Of a DNA stretch of 37,484 nt, positions 10,923 to 20,908 are shown piece by piece. The stretch comes from Hofstenia miamia. Taxonomy: Eukaryota > Xenacoelomorpha > Acoela > Hofsteniidae. The stretch lies in NCBI GenBank assembly GCA_900660155.1, contig CABFPE010001155.1:17906-55389 (forward strand). The letters are read 5' to 3'. A model generated the notes under the pieces. That model worked only from the letters and a program-made list of their open reading frames with translations. It did not search any database and was not told the DNA's origin. How positions within the stretch are numbered: the stretch's first letter is position 1; every line of letters begins with the position of its first letter. Position numbers and translations under genes: made by a program.

Positions 10923-11188
10923 GAAGTATAAAATGTTTACAAATATTAAGCTTTTATTGAATAAAATCGTAGCAATATTATCATAAATTGTTATAAACAA
11001 TAATGCAAAGCACTTATACATGTGAGATAAAGTACTTGTTGGTTTACCTTATGATAAACTGGTAAACATAATAAACTAGCCTAGTATTTTTTCATATCAT
11101 TCTTCCCATCTTTATTTTCAATCCTGCAGGTTATAGTATCCTTACATTAAGATCTTGAGGTGTTTAGGCAGCTTAAAAATTGAGATGA
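10923..11188. other. Non-coding spacer between left repeat and pol end
   Basis: AT-rich sequence of 266 bp lying downstream of the pol stop on the minus strand. If the repeats are LTRs this would be the 3' untranslated region, but no purine tract is visible next to the repeat boundary. Confidence 0.4.
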
Positions 11189-13490
11189 TCAACATGGGCA
11201 AAACAATTCTGACTGTGAAGCATCTTTGGAAGAATTGGGAGATTCCAAAGTCTCCTTGCTAGTGAGAATGTCTGGGTTAGCACTGTAGTTTACATCAGCA
11301 AAATCCTGGACAACTGTCAGTGGCTTGGACCACTCAGCAGGAATCACATTGGGAGGATTTGATTCATGAGGAGTATTTGATTCTTCTGGTATTGCAATTG
11401 TTGTGCATTCTTGGACATTTCTGTTTCAGACTGTGAAAGTGGAGCCAATGAAGTGGTTGAAACAGTATCAATTCTGCCTCCTGCAGTCAGAATCCTTGCA
11501 AAATTTGGCAAAATTACATTGAGAATCTCAACTGAATCACCAATAGGATCATTCTTGCACTGAACATGACGTTTCAGCAATGCTTCATTGCAAGAAGCTA
11601 GCCAATAGGGGAGAGAGAATCCTTGTGCACATTTTTGTTGAAATTTAAAAAAATGGTTATGTGGAGTCTCACCAGTTGCTTTGCAATTTAATAAACAAAG
11701 AGCTTCTAGTACTTGTGGTAATATCTGCTCCCAGTCAGATTGAGATAAATTCCTGTAATGTAATATTGTTCAGATACCTTTTTAAATAACACTGTTATAT
11801 CTTTCATTTTGGCTATTACACCGTGGATTATAAGAACACGTCCTTGAACTGGCAATTCCTCAGAAAACCAAAAATTCCTTGTAGTGGTCAGAAGCAAATG
11901 CAATTCCACAATTGCTATGGATAAATGAAGGAGTTCCAAACAATGCAAAAATTTGTGACAAACAATGGGTAACTGTGGTAGCTTCCATGTCTTTAGTAGG
12001 AAAAGCAAAAAGAAACCAACAAAATTCGTCAATAATTGTGAGCAAATATCAATTCCTAGTATTTCTCACGTGAATTTTGGATCCAACAAACTCAATGGCA
12101 ACCCTTTCAAATGGACGCATGGCTTTTACTTATGTAGATTTGCCCAGCTTAAAAAACTGTGATTTTATTAACTTACATGAATGACATCTGCTCACAATGT
12201 TGCAGACTTCTTCCAATGTCACAGGAATATTATGGCGGTGGATATACTCCCAAAACCTCATGACGCCTGCATGTGCTAATGAATCATGAAGTTTGGTAAG
12301 ATCAATGCCAGATTCGGTTGCCACTATTCTTGAGAGTGCATCAGTGATAATGTTTTGTTTGCCCTGATGGTATTGCAAATCATAGTGGAACTCTGAGAGT
12401 TCAGCTTGCCAGCAGATCACCTTATTGTTCTTAATCTGCGACTTGTTATGAGAAAAACTATAACTAACTGCCTGTTGGTCTGTCTTGACTGGAAAATCAG
12501 GAGGTAATAACGCCATTTCCGAAATGATTCCACAATCGCCATTGCTTCTCACTCAACAGTGGACATTCAACGTTTAGTTACTGATAATGTTCTAGAAAAG
12601 TAAGCAAGTGGCCTCCCATTTTGTTGCAAGGTTGCGCCTATCACGGCACTAGATGCATCCGTTTCAATGCTAAGTGGACCCAATTGATCATTTGGTGTAG
12701 CAAACACAGATTGGGAGGTTTATTTAGTCATGGCATTTATTGCTTGTAACACATCATTAGGTAGTGGCATTTTTTTGTGTGCTGCTTCTAAAATGGGCCT
12801 AATTTTAGTGGCATAATTCTTCGCCCATTTGTAGGCCAACAAGTCACCCAGTCTTTTAACCTGTGGTATTGTTTTCGGTACGGGGAACTCAACTAAAGCC
12901 TTTATGCTATCAGGATCCAGTGAATAAATACATTCTGTGATGGCATGACCAATATAATTAATTTTAGAAATGGAAAATTCTGACTTCTCTAGATTGATCT
13001 CCAAATTGTATTTCTTTGCAGAAGCAAGAAATGTATGTTGGTTAAAATCATGCTCTTCTTGATCTCAATCACCAAAATTGTAATAATCCAAATATGTGTT
13101 TGTGTGTGTGTATTGCAGGTTGTTTTCAGTTATGAAATTGTATATTACGTTTTAAAAAGCTGCAACAGCATTGGTTAACCCATATAGCAAACACTTGAAT
13201 TGGTATAAACGTCCTGCAGCTTCAAATGTGGTAAATGTGTGATCAGCTTTTCTCAATAGCACTTGATGATATGCTGATCTCATATTCACTTTCGAAAAAA
13301 ATCTATTAGAACTCATCTTTGGAAATGGGTAGGCATCTACTGCTGCATAGCGATTAATTGTCTGACTGTAATCAACTACCATCCGTTTCTTTTTGCCTTT
13401 AACAACCAGGACTTGTGCTCGCCAGGGCGAAATTGATGGCTTGACTATTCCCAGCTTGAGCAATCTAGCAATTTCGTATTTGATGAGCAA
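11189..13490 (-). pseudogene. pol: Ty3/gypsy-type retrotransposon pol remnant (RT, RNase H, integrase)
   Basis: Polyprotein remnant that copied element RNA into DNA and integrated it. Domains follow in minus-strand order. RT fingers and palm lie at 13490-13152 ('MVVDYSQTINRY', 'AYHQVLLRKADHTFTTFEA', 'LYGLTNAVAAF'). The catalytic box near 13090 reads YLDY instead of YLDD, with a stop just after. RT thumb and connection lie at 13004-12720 ('INYIGHAI', 'LDPDSIKALVEFPVPKT'). RNase H lies at about 12695-12380 ('ETDASSAVIGATLQQNGRP', 'LQYHQGKQNIITDALSRI') with two stops. The integrase HHCC zinc site is near 12290-12170, and the integrase core at 12045-11650 ('IDEF', 'FALFGTPSFIHSNCGIAF', 'NERYN'). 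There the second catalytic Asp is Asn. The C-terminal domain is near 11580-11460, and an open tail ends at the stop at 11189. Gag and protease are absent. Several frameshifts and stops make it inactive. Confidence 0.88.
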
Positions 13491-14612
13491 CGTGACATAG
13501 CTTTCTGTTTAGATTATTGTAATGTGAAATTTACAAAAAATGAATGAACTAATGTGAATTGATGTAAAATATATATAAAAATTTAGTATTTTTCATACTT
13601 GATATTTCAAAAATATAATTTTAAGAGACTTACTGATTCCCCTTGAGTTGAGATGATATTTGTAAATGAAGTTTCCTAAGTTGAAAACATTACTAAGCAT
13701 TAATTTAGTACATAAGTTTATATCTATAAGTCTTGTAAAATTATTTATTTAAAGTAGAAATGCCTGCTGTTCAAATTTCATAAGTGACAGAAGCCTAGTT
13801 CATTAAATTTCGAATCTATTCCTCCAAATATATTCAAAATATAGAAAAATCAAATAGTGCAAAGAAAATATAAACCTTTTTTTAGCAACAATTGTCACTG
13901 ACTTATTGAACTTTGCTTAGAGCATTCTTAGGACTTCCTAGGTTTGTTAATAGTTTAACAGGATTTGAAAATAGAGTTTCAGGTAAATTAGGCTTATTAA
14001 GGAAAACTTTTTTATCAATAACATTAGTTTCTTATGCAAACTGTTGGTTAGCTGTTTTTACTGCATTATTTAAGGCAATCTTTTCGTTTAAGAAATTTTC
14101 TAAGTAGAATAAAAGCATTAAAGTTGGTTTTTAGTTGGATTTTTAAAGGTCTTGTGACTCACACTAATGCTTTTTGTTAAATGCTACAAAACATACTTAT
14201 GCAGATTAGACTGCATCAATTTTCATAATTATTTTTCACAGCAATTATTTTTCTAGTTTTAATAATGCTGTTTGTACAAAGATAAAAGCATGTTTCTTTC
14301 ATTAGATCAAAATAATGAAACACTTTTTTGTTTCTACCTAAAAACTGATTTCCTTCTTCTTTTCGTTTTTCAATGTTTTTAGCTTGATTATTATAGCAGA
14401 CCTTGGGTACGTTTCAATCATTTACATAATCTGTTTTATCAATGCATTATCCATATCAAATTTGACTTGCAAGAGTTTTACAACTGACGTATGTGTTTGT
14501 ATGAGGTTCTCTAAGCTTAGGCTGCATTTGCACAGAAAGATTGTGCTTGCTAGAACAAGCTTTTGTCATTAACACTGAAAGCAAGCTTGCAATAGCATAA
14601 AATCTTGGGTAT
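13484..14612. repeat. Right copy of the ~1.1-kb divergent direct repeat
   Basis: Partner of 9869-10922. The similarity begins at 'TGAGCAAC' within a few bases of the 5'-most codon of the pol remnant and ends at 'aaatcttgggtatt' (14600-14613). It keeps six CpG sites: 13491, 13811, 14085, 14364, 14410 and 14488. On a minus-strand reading this would be the 5' LTR joined directly to the RT domain, which would require loss of gag and protease at exactly the LTR edge. Alternatively it is an unrelated repeat family in which pol sits by chance. Short open frames inside it (13913-14107, 14384-14572) have no family resemblance. Confidence 0.7.
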
Positions 14613-14830
14613 TCACACAAAGAGCTTGTGAAGCCACATAGAGGTATTAAAGCCAGAGTGTTCAGACAACACTTTGTGTGAGCTTGGCCTTGCTAGAGAT
14701 TTAAGCAGTTGAGTTACTGAGAGAGCATTCACAAAAAGTTTTATTGCAATCACAATTAAAGACTGGGGCAAGTGATATTTTCTAATGCATGTTTAAAGTG
14801 TCTATTCAAACAGCAAGTGCGCAATTATAA
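14515..14830 (+). repeat. Degenerate array of a GCATTCACACAGAAAG-like motif
   Basis: Variants of one motif recur. 'gcatttgcacagaaag' is near 14523, 'tattcacacaaagagcttg' near 14611, 'gtgttcagacaacac' near 14659, 'gcattcacaaaaag' near 14727 and 'ctattcaaacagcaagtgc' near 14803. Spacing is irregular (about 46-88 bp). Words such as 'gcttgc' and 'caagcttg' recur between them. A single occurrence, 'gcattcacacataaag', sits at the equivalent place of the left repeat near 10833. The inverted form is clustered at 25255-25480. Confidence 0.5.
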
Positions 14831-15546
14831 AAGATTTTAAATTTGATCTTAAGGATGTTAAATATATTCAGCTTTCATATCCTCAAATTATATATTATTT
14901 TGTACCAAAAATGTTATTAAGGAATTTCTTCAAATCATATTTTAATAATACTATATGTAGTTTTATACTGCTGCATGGTTCTAATTTTATCATCTTATAA
15001 ATTAACTGAATCTGTACTTAAAAAACTTTTCGGTTGATTGTGATATTCTGGTTAAGTTGAAAATATGAAATGTCACATCCCTGAATATCTTAAATTCATT
15101 AAAAAAAATCAATATTGTATGTTTCAGTTAAATTTGATAATATGTATATGCACCCCAAATATCTCTTTTTGCAGATGCTACATTGTAGTTTTTTAGTTTA
15201 GTCTGTATATTCAGTGGCGTACGCAAGGAAGGACATGGTGGAATGGCCCCCTACAAATATTTAAAAGTGATTTTGACTGGCTATATCAAAAAATTTTCAT
15301 TACACAAAATTTAATTTAAGGTTTAGTTAACTCTCTAGTTGATGAATTTTATAGTACAATTACAAAATATTTCTCAAATTAAATTGAAGCAATTTTAGCT
15401 CCATATCTGCTTTTAATCAAAGACTCACATGAATCATTACGGAAATAGTCTAAGAGCATGAGTTCAATACTTTATATTTGCATATTTGCAACAGCATATT
15501 AATAAAGAAATCTTATCACATACACATGCTATTTTATAAATTAAGG
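14831..15546. other. Unassigned sequence, one transposon-tip-like word
   Basis: No gene is seen. At 15212 'cagtggcgtacgcaagg' resembles the tips of the candidate MITE at 3285-3526. No inverted partner was found in the following kilobase, so it may be a one-sided fragment. Confidence 0.4.
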
Positions 15547-15634
15547 CAGGGCGATGCATTCATTAATCGAATCGAAATCAATGCAGATGTTAATAATCGA
15601 ATCCAAATCCGATATATTGGATCGATTTTTATTT
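15547..15634. repeat. ATCGAAT-rich patch, possible hAT/MITE end
   Basis: Begins 'cagggcgatgcattc' and then repeats 'taatcgaatc'-type words ('attaatcgaatcgaaatc', 'ataatcgaatcc'). CpG-rich compared with its flanks. Such a CAGGG... start followed by ATCGAAT words is typical of short non-autonomous DNA transposons, but no second end is visible. Confidence 0.3.
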
Positions 15635-16256
15635 GTTTACTATCAACTTTAAAAAGAATGTTGGTAGTAATAAATATCATCTTTTTAGAAGAAAACGAAT
15701 CAAACAATCATGAACAAACCCAATAAGCAATTTTTTGCAGTAAAGTTGAATTTTGGTTGAAATTGTAATGAACACCTTACCCATTGAATTTGCATTCAAA
15801 ATTAAACCAAATCAATTTAGAATTCAATAACAGCTAAAAAAGAAAAATATGTAAATATTTAAGACATTAACTGGGGCATGCAAAACAGATTAAAGTCAAA
15901 ATATTTTTTTTCGGTCAAAAGATATTTTCAAGATTTAATTAGATGTGAAAATGTTAATTTTGCGGATAGTTTGCATGGTTGTAAAGCCAAAAAGGTCTAA
16001 AATATTGTGTTAGTTCAAAACTTAATTTTAAGGTCAAAACTGAAAATCAACTATTATTCCAAGGTCATCTAAATAAGTTTCCATATTTTTGCGAAAATGC
16101 TTATCAAAATTTGATTTCAAATAAAAGTAAATTTTATAATTCTAATATTCAATGAAGTTTTTACCGTTTTGGAAAGTATTAACAAAAAGACCTTCTTTTT
16201 CTTTTAAAGTTAACCATTATATCCTACAATGATTGTGGTTAGATAATTTTTTCTTT
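15635..16256. other. Unassigned AT-rich sequence, may include the outer 5' arm of the Tc1-like element
   Basis: No gene is seen. By symmetry with the 3' end, the outer terminal repeat of the Tc1-like element should lie about 180 bp before 16257. Only weak similarity to the 3' arm is visible between about 16140 and 16256, so the true left boundary could not be set. Confidence 0.35.
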
Positions 16257-16275
16257 GAAAAATGTATTCGGCCAC
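16257..16275 (+). repeat. Inner terminal repeat, left arm
   Basis: Inverted match to 18022-18040, 18 of 19 bases. The single difference is CGG versus CAG at the centre. Confidence 0.75.
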
Positions 16276-16425
16276 TTCAGTCCAAATCAGAGAATCTGTA
16301 AATAATTTCATTGAGCTATTTGTAGTCTTTTTATTTTGAAAATACTTAAGAACAGTCTTTCTTTGCCATATATGATGCCTGGTTATGTACCTATTGCCAT
16401 CTACGAATTGTTTATCTCCTAACAT

Positions 16426-17200
16426 TTGGAAGGGATGAGTCAACGTAATATATCCCAAATTGTAGAACGACTTCAAAGTACTGTTGTGGATATCATCAGA
16501 CGTTTCACTTTTGAAAACATCATTCCTCCCAAGCCAACGTCCGGAAGACCAAAGAAGACCTCCAAGACTTCCTCATCAGCTTTTCTGCGCCTTTCAAAAC
16601 GAAATCCCTAAAGACCTCAGAGTAACTTCGAAAGGAATGGGCTGATTGTCACCGCGTGACGGCTAGAACTGTGTGAAACATCCTGAAGAAGTATTCAATT
16701 GGGACTTTTGTGAGAACCAGAAACCCATTTATAAGCCAGCTGAGGTGGTTCAAGTTGATGAGACAATTCGTCTGAACATTGGTCTAATGTTATATTTTAG
16801 GATGAGTCAAGGTTTGAGTTATACTCATCAAAAAATAATGTTGATAAAGAGACCAACTTGTCAGAAGTTTAGATTACTGCCTCAATTTGCACGGGGGACC
16901 ATGAGGTATGGTGGGAAGTCTGTCATGGTATGGGATGCAACATGGAAGTGTGGCCTTTGCAAGATTGTTTACATCACTGGTACTCTCCAAAACTTTCAAT
17001 ATGCTCGGTTTCTCGAAAAGGAACTCTTGTCACTCACTACAAGTGATTCAATATATCAACGGGATAGGGCTCCATGTTATACCTCAAAAGAAATGAAAAA
17101 TTTCTTCCACAATAATGACTGGCTGGCCTTGTCAATCTCCAGAACTTAACACTGAAGATTAGCTGTGGAGCGAAATAAAGAGAAAAATTCTATGCAATTC
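16426..17200 (+). pseudogene. Tc1-type transposase pseudogene (first assembled copy)
   Basis: Remnant of a Tc1-family DDE transposase. The first segment (16426-16611) carries the second helix-turn-helix and linker: 'EGMSQRNISQIVERLQST' and the AT-hook-like 'SGRPKKTS'. The paired-like N-terminus and the region between the HTH and the catalytic core are lost or out of frame. The second segment (16673-17149) holds 'VQVDETIR' (probable first Asp), 'RYGGKSVMVWDA' (usually GGGSVMVWG) and 'QRDRAPCYTSK' (second Asp, usually QQDNAPCHTSK). After one more frameshift comes 'QSPELNTED', then TAG, then 'LWSEIKRKI'. This is the third catalytic region, with the stop falling where the family has ENLW. Two frame changes and this stop exclude activity. 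Confidence 0.82.
16578..17200 (+). repeat. Duplicated segment, copy A (623 bp)
   Basis: Identical by eye to 17202-17824, offset 624, with a single N between. Copy A ends exactly at the N and copy B starts immediately after it and continues into new sequence. This pattern indicates unmerged contig overlap rather than a genomic tandem duplication. Confidence 0.93.
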
Positions 17201-17201
17201 N
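17201..17201. other. Single-N join between overlapping contigs
   Basis: Placeholder base between copies A and B of the 623-bp overlap. Collapsing it would restore one transposase remnant. Confidence 0.9.
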
Positions 17202-17824
17202 AGCTTTTCTGCGCCTTTCAAAACGAAATCCCTAAAGACCTCAGAGTAACTTCGAAAGGAATGGGCTGATTGTCACCGCGTGACGGCTAGAACTGTGTGA
17301 AACATCCTGAAGAAGTATTCAATTGGGACTTTTGTGAGAACCAGAAACCCATTTATAAGCCAGCTGAGGTGGTTCAAGTTGATGAGACAATTCGTCTGAA
17401 CATTGGTCTAATGTTATATTTTAGGATGAGTCAAGGTTTGAGTTATACTCATCAAAAAATAATGTTGATAAAGAGACCAACTTGTCAGAAGTTTAGATTA
17501 CTGCCTCAATTTGCACGGGGGACCATGAGGTATGGTGGGAAGTCTGTCATGGTATGGGATGCAACATGGAAGTGTGGCCTTTGCAAGATTGTTTACATCA
17601 CTGGTACTCTCCAAAACTTTCAATATGCTCGGTTTCTCGAAAAGGAACTCTTGTCACTCACTACAAGTGATTCAATATATCAACGGGATAGGGCTCCATG
17701 TTATACCTCAAAAGAAATGAAAAATTTCTTCCACAATAATGACTGGCTGGCCTTGTCAATCTCCAGAACTTAACACTGAAGATTAGCTGTGGAGCGAAAT
17801 AAAGAGAAAAATTCTATGCAATTC
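17202..17824 (+). repeat. Duplicated segment, copy B (623 bp)
   Basis: Second assembled copy of 16578-17200. It is the copy that continues naturally into the 3' part of the element. Confidence 0.93.
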
Positions 17825-17896
17825 CCAACAGCTTTACTGAAAGACATTTCACTTTAATCCCTGCTCGCCTTGAAGCTGTTATTTGCTCAGAGTGAC
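17202..17896 (+). pseudogene. Tc1-type transposase pseudogene, second assembled copy plus C-terminal end
   Basis: Repeats the catalytic region described at 16673-17149 and adds the C-terminus absent from the first copy. A region ending 'FTLIPARLEAVICSE' closes at TGA 17894-17896, as Tc1 transposases usually end in a (I)P.R...VI.S-type motif. One more frame change lies between 'KRKILCNS' and this tail. The true gene remnant is 16426-16577 joined to this copy, with 17201 and the duplicate removed. Confidence 0.75.
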
Positions 17897-18018
17897 ACCC
17901 TAGAAAATATTAGAAGAGAGAATTTTGTTGCTAAGTGCTTATAATGCGTCAATTATTAATTTATGTATCCTATTTTGAATTTATTTTTTTTGGATTTGCT
18001 CATTTGTTAATTTTTTTT

Positions 18019-18233
18019 CAGGTGGCTGAATACATTTTTCCAATACAAGTTTTTAATTTTGGCCAAAAAGTAATAGCCAATTGTTATTCTACATAATTAT
18101 GGTACTAGACATACAAAATTTTTCCTTCTCAATCAAAGTAACACTTAGTTTTTATCTCATGCACACTCTATCCAATGAATCTTCACTACTTATTCAAAAT
18201 TGCAAGATGGTCGAATAAATATTTCCAGTACTG
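18019..18233 (-). repeat. 3' terminal arm of the Tc1-like element (outer and inner DRs)
   Basis: On the minus strand the arm begins CAGTACTGGAAA at 18233, next to TA, and ends with the inner repeat at about 18019-18049. The intervening 150 bp is closely related to 6731-6910. The inner and outer repeats are imperfect direct copies of each other, as expected for two transposase-binding sites per end. Confidence 0.7.
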
Positions 18234-18235
18234 TA

Positions 18236-19078
18236 TAACTCTCTATCTAACTTTTACCGCCATGCTATTTATCAAATGAATCGTAATATAGTAATGATTT
18301 AAAATTTATATATATTGTTAGTAAAAATGCCCATTGCCCACTTTTCCTTTAAAAGCACAAACATATGAGATCTCTCAATTCATTATTAGATTATATCTTC
18401 AGAGAAACATCGCGTTGAATTAAGTATGGGGCGGAATTTTTACATTGGAAGCCTTATTGTGATAGCCGGATCACCACGGCGTTAAGCTCTGCTTGTTAAT
18501 TAGGCTTAAAATTTAAATTGAAAAATATTACCATCAATAATTGGAAATAATCACGCGTGCCATTAATCTATCACTAAATAATCATTTACATAGGATTACC
18601 AATATTCAAACAAACGCGTTCCTTACCTTTAGGTAGGCTTAATTTTAAAAATTTTTCTTCGATTTTTTTGTTTCCCAACATTAACCAGGAAATTTAGGCA
18701 AAATCACTGCCTGCTATGAATCCAGCTCAACCCACTCAAATCCAATTTGGCTGATTTCTATGACACTATTTTGCAGCTTGCTAGGACAAAGTTAGTTATG
18801 TTTGAAACTTCTAATAGAATCTGCACACTGAAATTGAAAATTCTAAGTGAAGTCTTTCAAGCGTATATGATAGTAATATAAAGTTTCAAAACATTATTTA
18901 TGAAATTATATAGCATTCACTACAAATGTTGTGTATTAGTCTATTTTTTCAATTTTAGCTGTTCTTTTCCCTAGTCCAGCGCAGGATTATTCCTTAAAAA
19001 GTCTTTGCTGCTACAAAGCAACTTTAGCTACATTTTGAAACTTGCCATAGAGTATTTTTTACCCACACCTGCAGTAAG
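18236..19078. other. Unassigned sequence
   Basis: No gene is recognised. CpG is fairly frequent around 18410-18630 ('catcgcgttg', 'cacggcgtt', 'cacgcgtgcc'), unlike the regions right of 25 kb. Confidence 0.5.
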
Positions 19079-20052
19079 AGATTCATGGGCATCCATTCCC
19101 AAGAAGGCCCACCCGAATACCCATAAGTTCAATTTCAACAACTAATGAATATATAACAAAATAAAAAATTATGCAAAACCAGTGTCTTTCTCGTTGGTCA
19201 CCTAACAGAATTGTTCGGTTATTTGTAATGATTTTGGTAGCAGCTAAAATAATATACTAGATTTGATATTTAAGTAATGTATTTTATACTCAGGCGCAGT
19301 TTCATGGGGCATGGTCGTCCCCTTTGCAAATGATCCAAGCATAATCTTTTTTAGTCTCTTTCATACGATAGAAAGCATTGTTTGAACAATGCCTTTAAAA
19401 GATTAGCTTTTATGTGTATAAATCTATACCTTAAAGTTTTGTGAACCTCATAAATCAGTGCCATTTTTGGCAAATACAATTAGATGAAAATATTGCAAAT
19501 ATATAATCGTTTTATAATATAAAATGAAAAATTGAAGCCTGCTTCCCCATTCAAAATCTTCTAGGACAGTGCTTGTTAGTATTACACACTTATTTATTAG
19601 TAACATTATGATGTAAAACGAAAACATAAACACACATGTAGAAGCTTTATTCCATTTTTTTAATTAGGAAACTTACTTTAATGTGAATTGAGAAAATACC
19701 TACACACTAAGTGATTACTATATCTCGAAAAAACTTTGAGATTGGTCAGAAACAAAAATTATGCTCCAGTATAACAATAATATAACGTTTCATAGCATCT
19801 TTAAGCATTGAAGGATATATTTGTTACTAAAGTTCCCAAAAGAAGTGGTTAATTTCTTGACATTATCTTTTTGCACTATGCTAATGTTTTACTAAATTTA
19901 TTCTCTATCTGTAAACGCCCCACCATTAAAATGTGTACCCATAACAGTCTACCCGTAGGTAGTGGAGATGGAAGGGGAGAGCCACTCAGCCATTGTCGAG
20001 TCCCCCTTGGCTACCCCTTTGTCTGGAAGGAGAACATCATCACCCCAAATTC
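19079..20052. repeat. Triplicated segment, copy A (974 bp)
   Basis: Complete version of a segment assembled three times: 20054-20907 equals 19079-19932 (offset 975), and 20909-21661 equals 19300-20052 (offset 1609). A minus-strand 61-codon frame (19448-19633) recurs in all three only because of this. Two G+C-rich patches (19080-19123 and 19933-20052) stand out but show no recognisable protein. Confidence 0.92.
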
Positions 20053-20053
20053 N
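20053..20053. other. Single-N join between overlapping contigs
   Basis: Placeholder between copies A and B. The sequence restarts inside copy A immediately afterwards. Confidence 0.9.
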
Positions 20054-20907
20054 AGATTCATGGGCATCCATTCCCAAGAAGGCCCACCCGAATACCCATA
20101 AGTTCAATTTCAACAACTAATGAATATATAACAAAATAAAAAATTATGCAAAACCAGTGTCTTTCTCGTTGGTCACCTAACAGAATTGTTCGGTTATTTG
20201 TAATGATTTTGGTAGCAGCTAAAATAATATACTAGATTTGATATTTAAGTAATGTATTTTATACTCAGGCGCAGTTTCATGGGGCATGGTCGTCCCCTTT
20301 GCAAATGATCCAAGCATAATCTTTTTTAGTCTCTTTCATACGATAGAAAGCATTGTTTGAACAATGCCTTTAAAAGATTAGCTTTTATGTGTATAAATCT
20401 ATACCTTAAAGTTTTGTGAACCTCATAAATCAGTGCCATTTTTGGCAAATACAATTAGATGAAAATATTGCAAATATATAATCGTTTTATAATATAAAAT
20501 GAAAAATTGAAGCCTGCTTCCCCATTCAAAATCTTCTAGGACAGTGCTTGTTAGTATTACACACTTATTTATTAGTAACATTATGATGTAAAACGAAAAC
20601 ATAAACACACATGTAGAAGCTTTATTCCATTTTTTTAATTAGGAAACTTACTTTAATGTGAATTGAGAAAATACCTACACACTAAGTGATTACTATATCT
20701 CGAAAAAACTTTGAGATTGGTCAGAAACAAAAATTATGCTCCAGTATAACAATAATATAACGTTTCATAGCATCTTTAAGCATTGAAGGATATATTTGTT
20801 ACTAAAGTTCCCAAAAGAAGTGGTTAATTTCTTGACATTATCTTTTTGCACTATGCTAATGTTTTACTAAATTTATTCTCTATCTGTAAACGCCCCACCA
20901 TTAAAAT
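20054..20907. repeat. Triplicated segment, copy B (854 bp)
   Basis: Identical by eye to 19079-19932 and bounded by N bases on both sides, so it is probably a short contig wholly contained in its neighbours. Confidence 0.92.
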
Positions 20908-20908
20908 N
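20908..20908. other. Single-N join between overlapping contigs
   Basis: Placeholder between copies B and C. Confidence 0.9.

Larger units (their letters stand above)
16257..18235 (+). mobile_element. Tc1-like DNA transposon remnant with IR/DR-type ends
   Basis: An inner inverted repeat, 'gaaaaatgtattcggccac' (16257-16275), matches 18022-18040 in reverse complement with one difference. At the 3' side a second related repeat lies about 184 bp further out (18203-18233), ending 'ccagtactg' followed by TA, the usual Tc1/mariner target. Outer and inner 3' repeats agree at about 21 of 28 positions, giving an IR/DR layout like that known from several Tc1-type elements. The left outer repeat is not recognisable. 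The apparent length includes a 624-bp assembly artefact, so the real span is about 1.36 kb plus any left outer arm. Confidence 0.75.

Noticed and set aside
14515..14830. Regularly recurring motif considered as a CRISPR array.
   Set aside because: Motifs are degenerate, spacing is irregular, and the window is eukaryotic by its transposon content.
16908..17096. 62-codon + frame inside the transposase region.
   Set aside because: Out of phase with the recognisable Tc1 catalytic motifs. A shadow frame.
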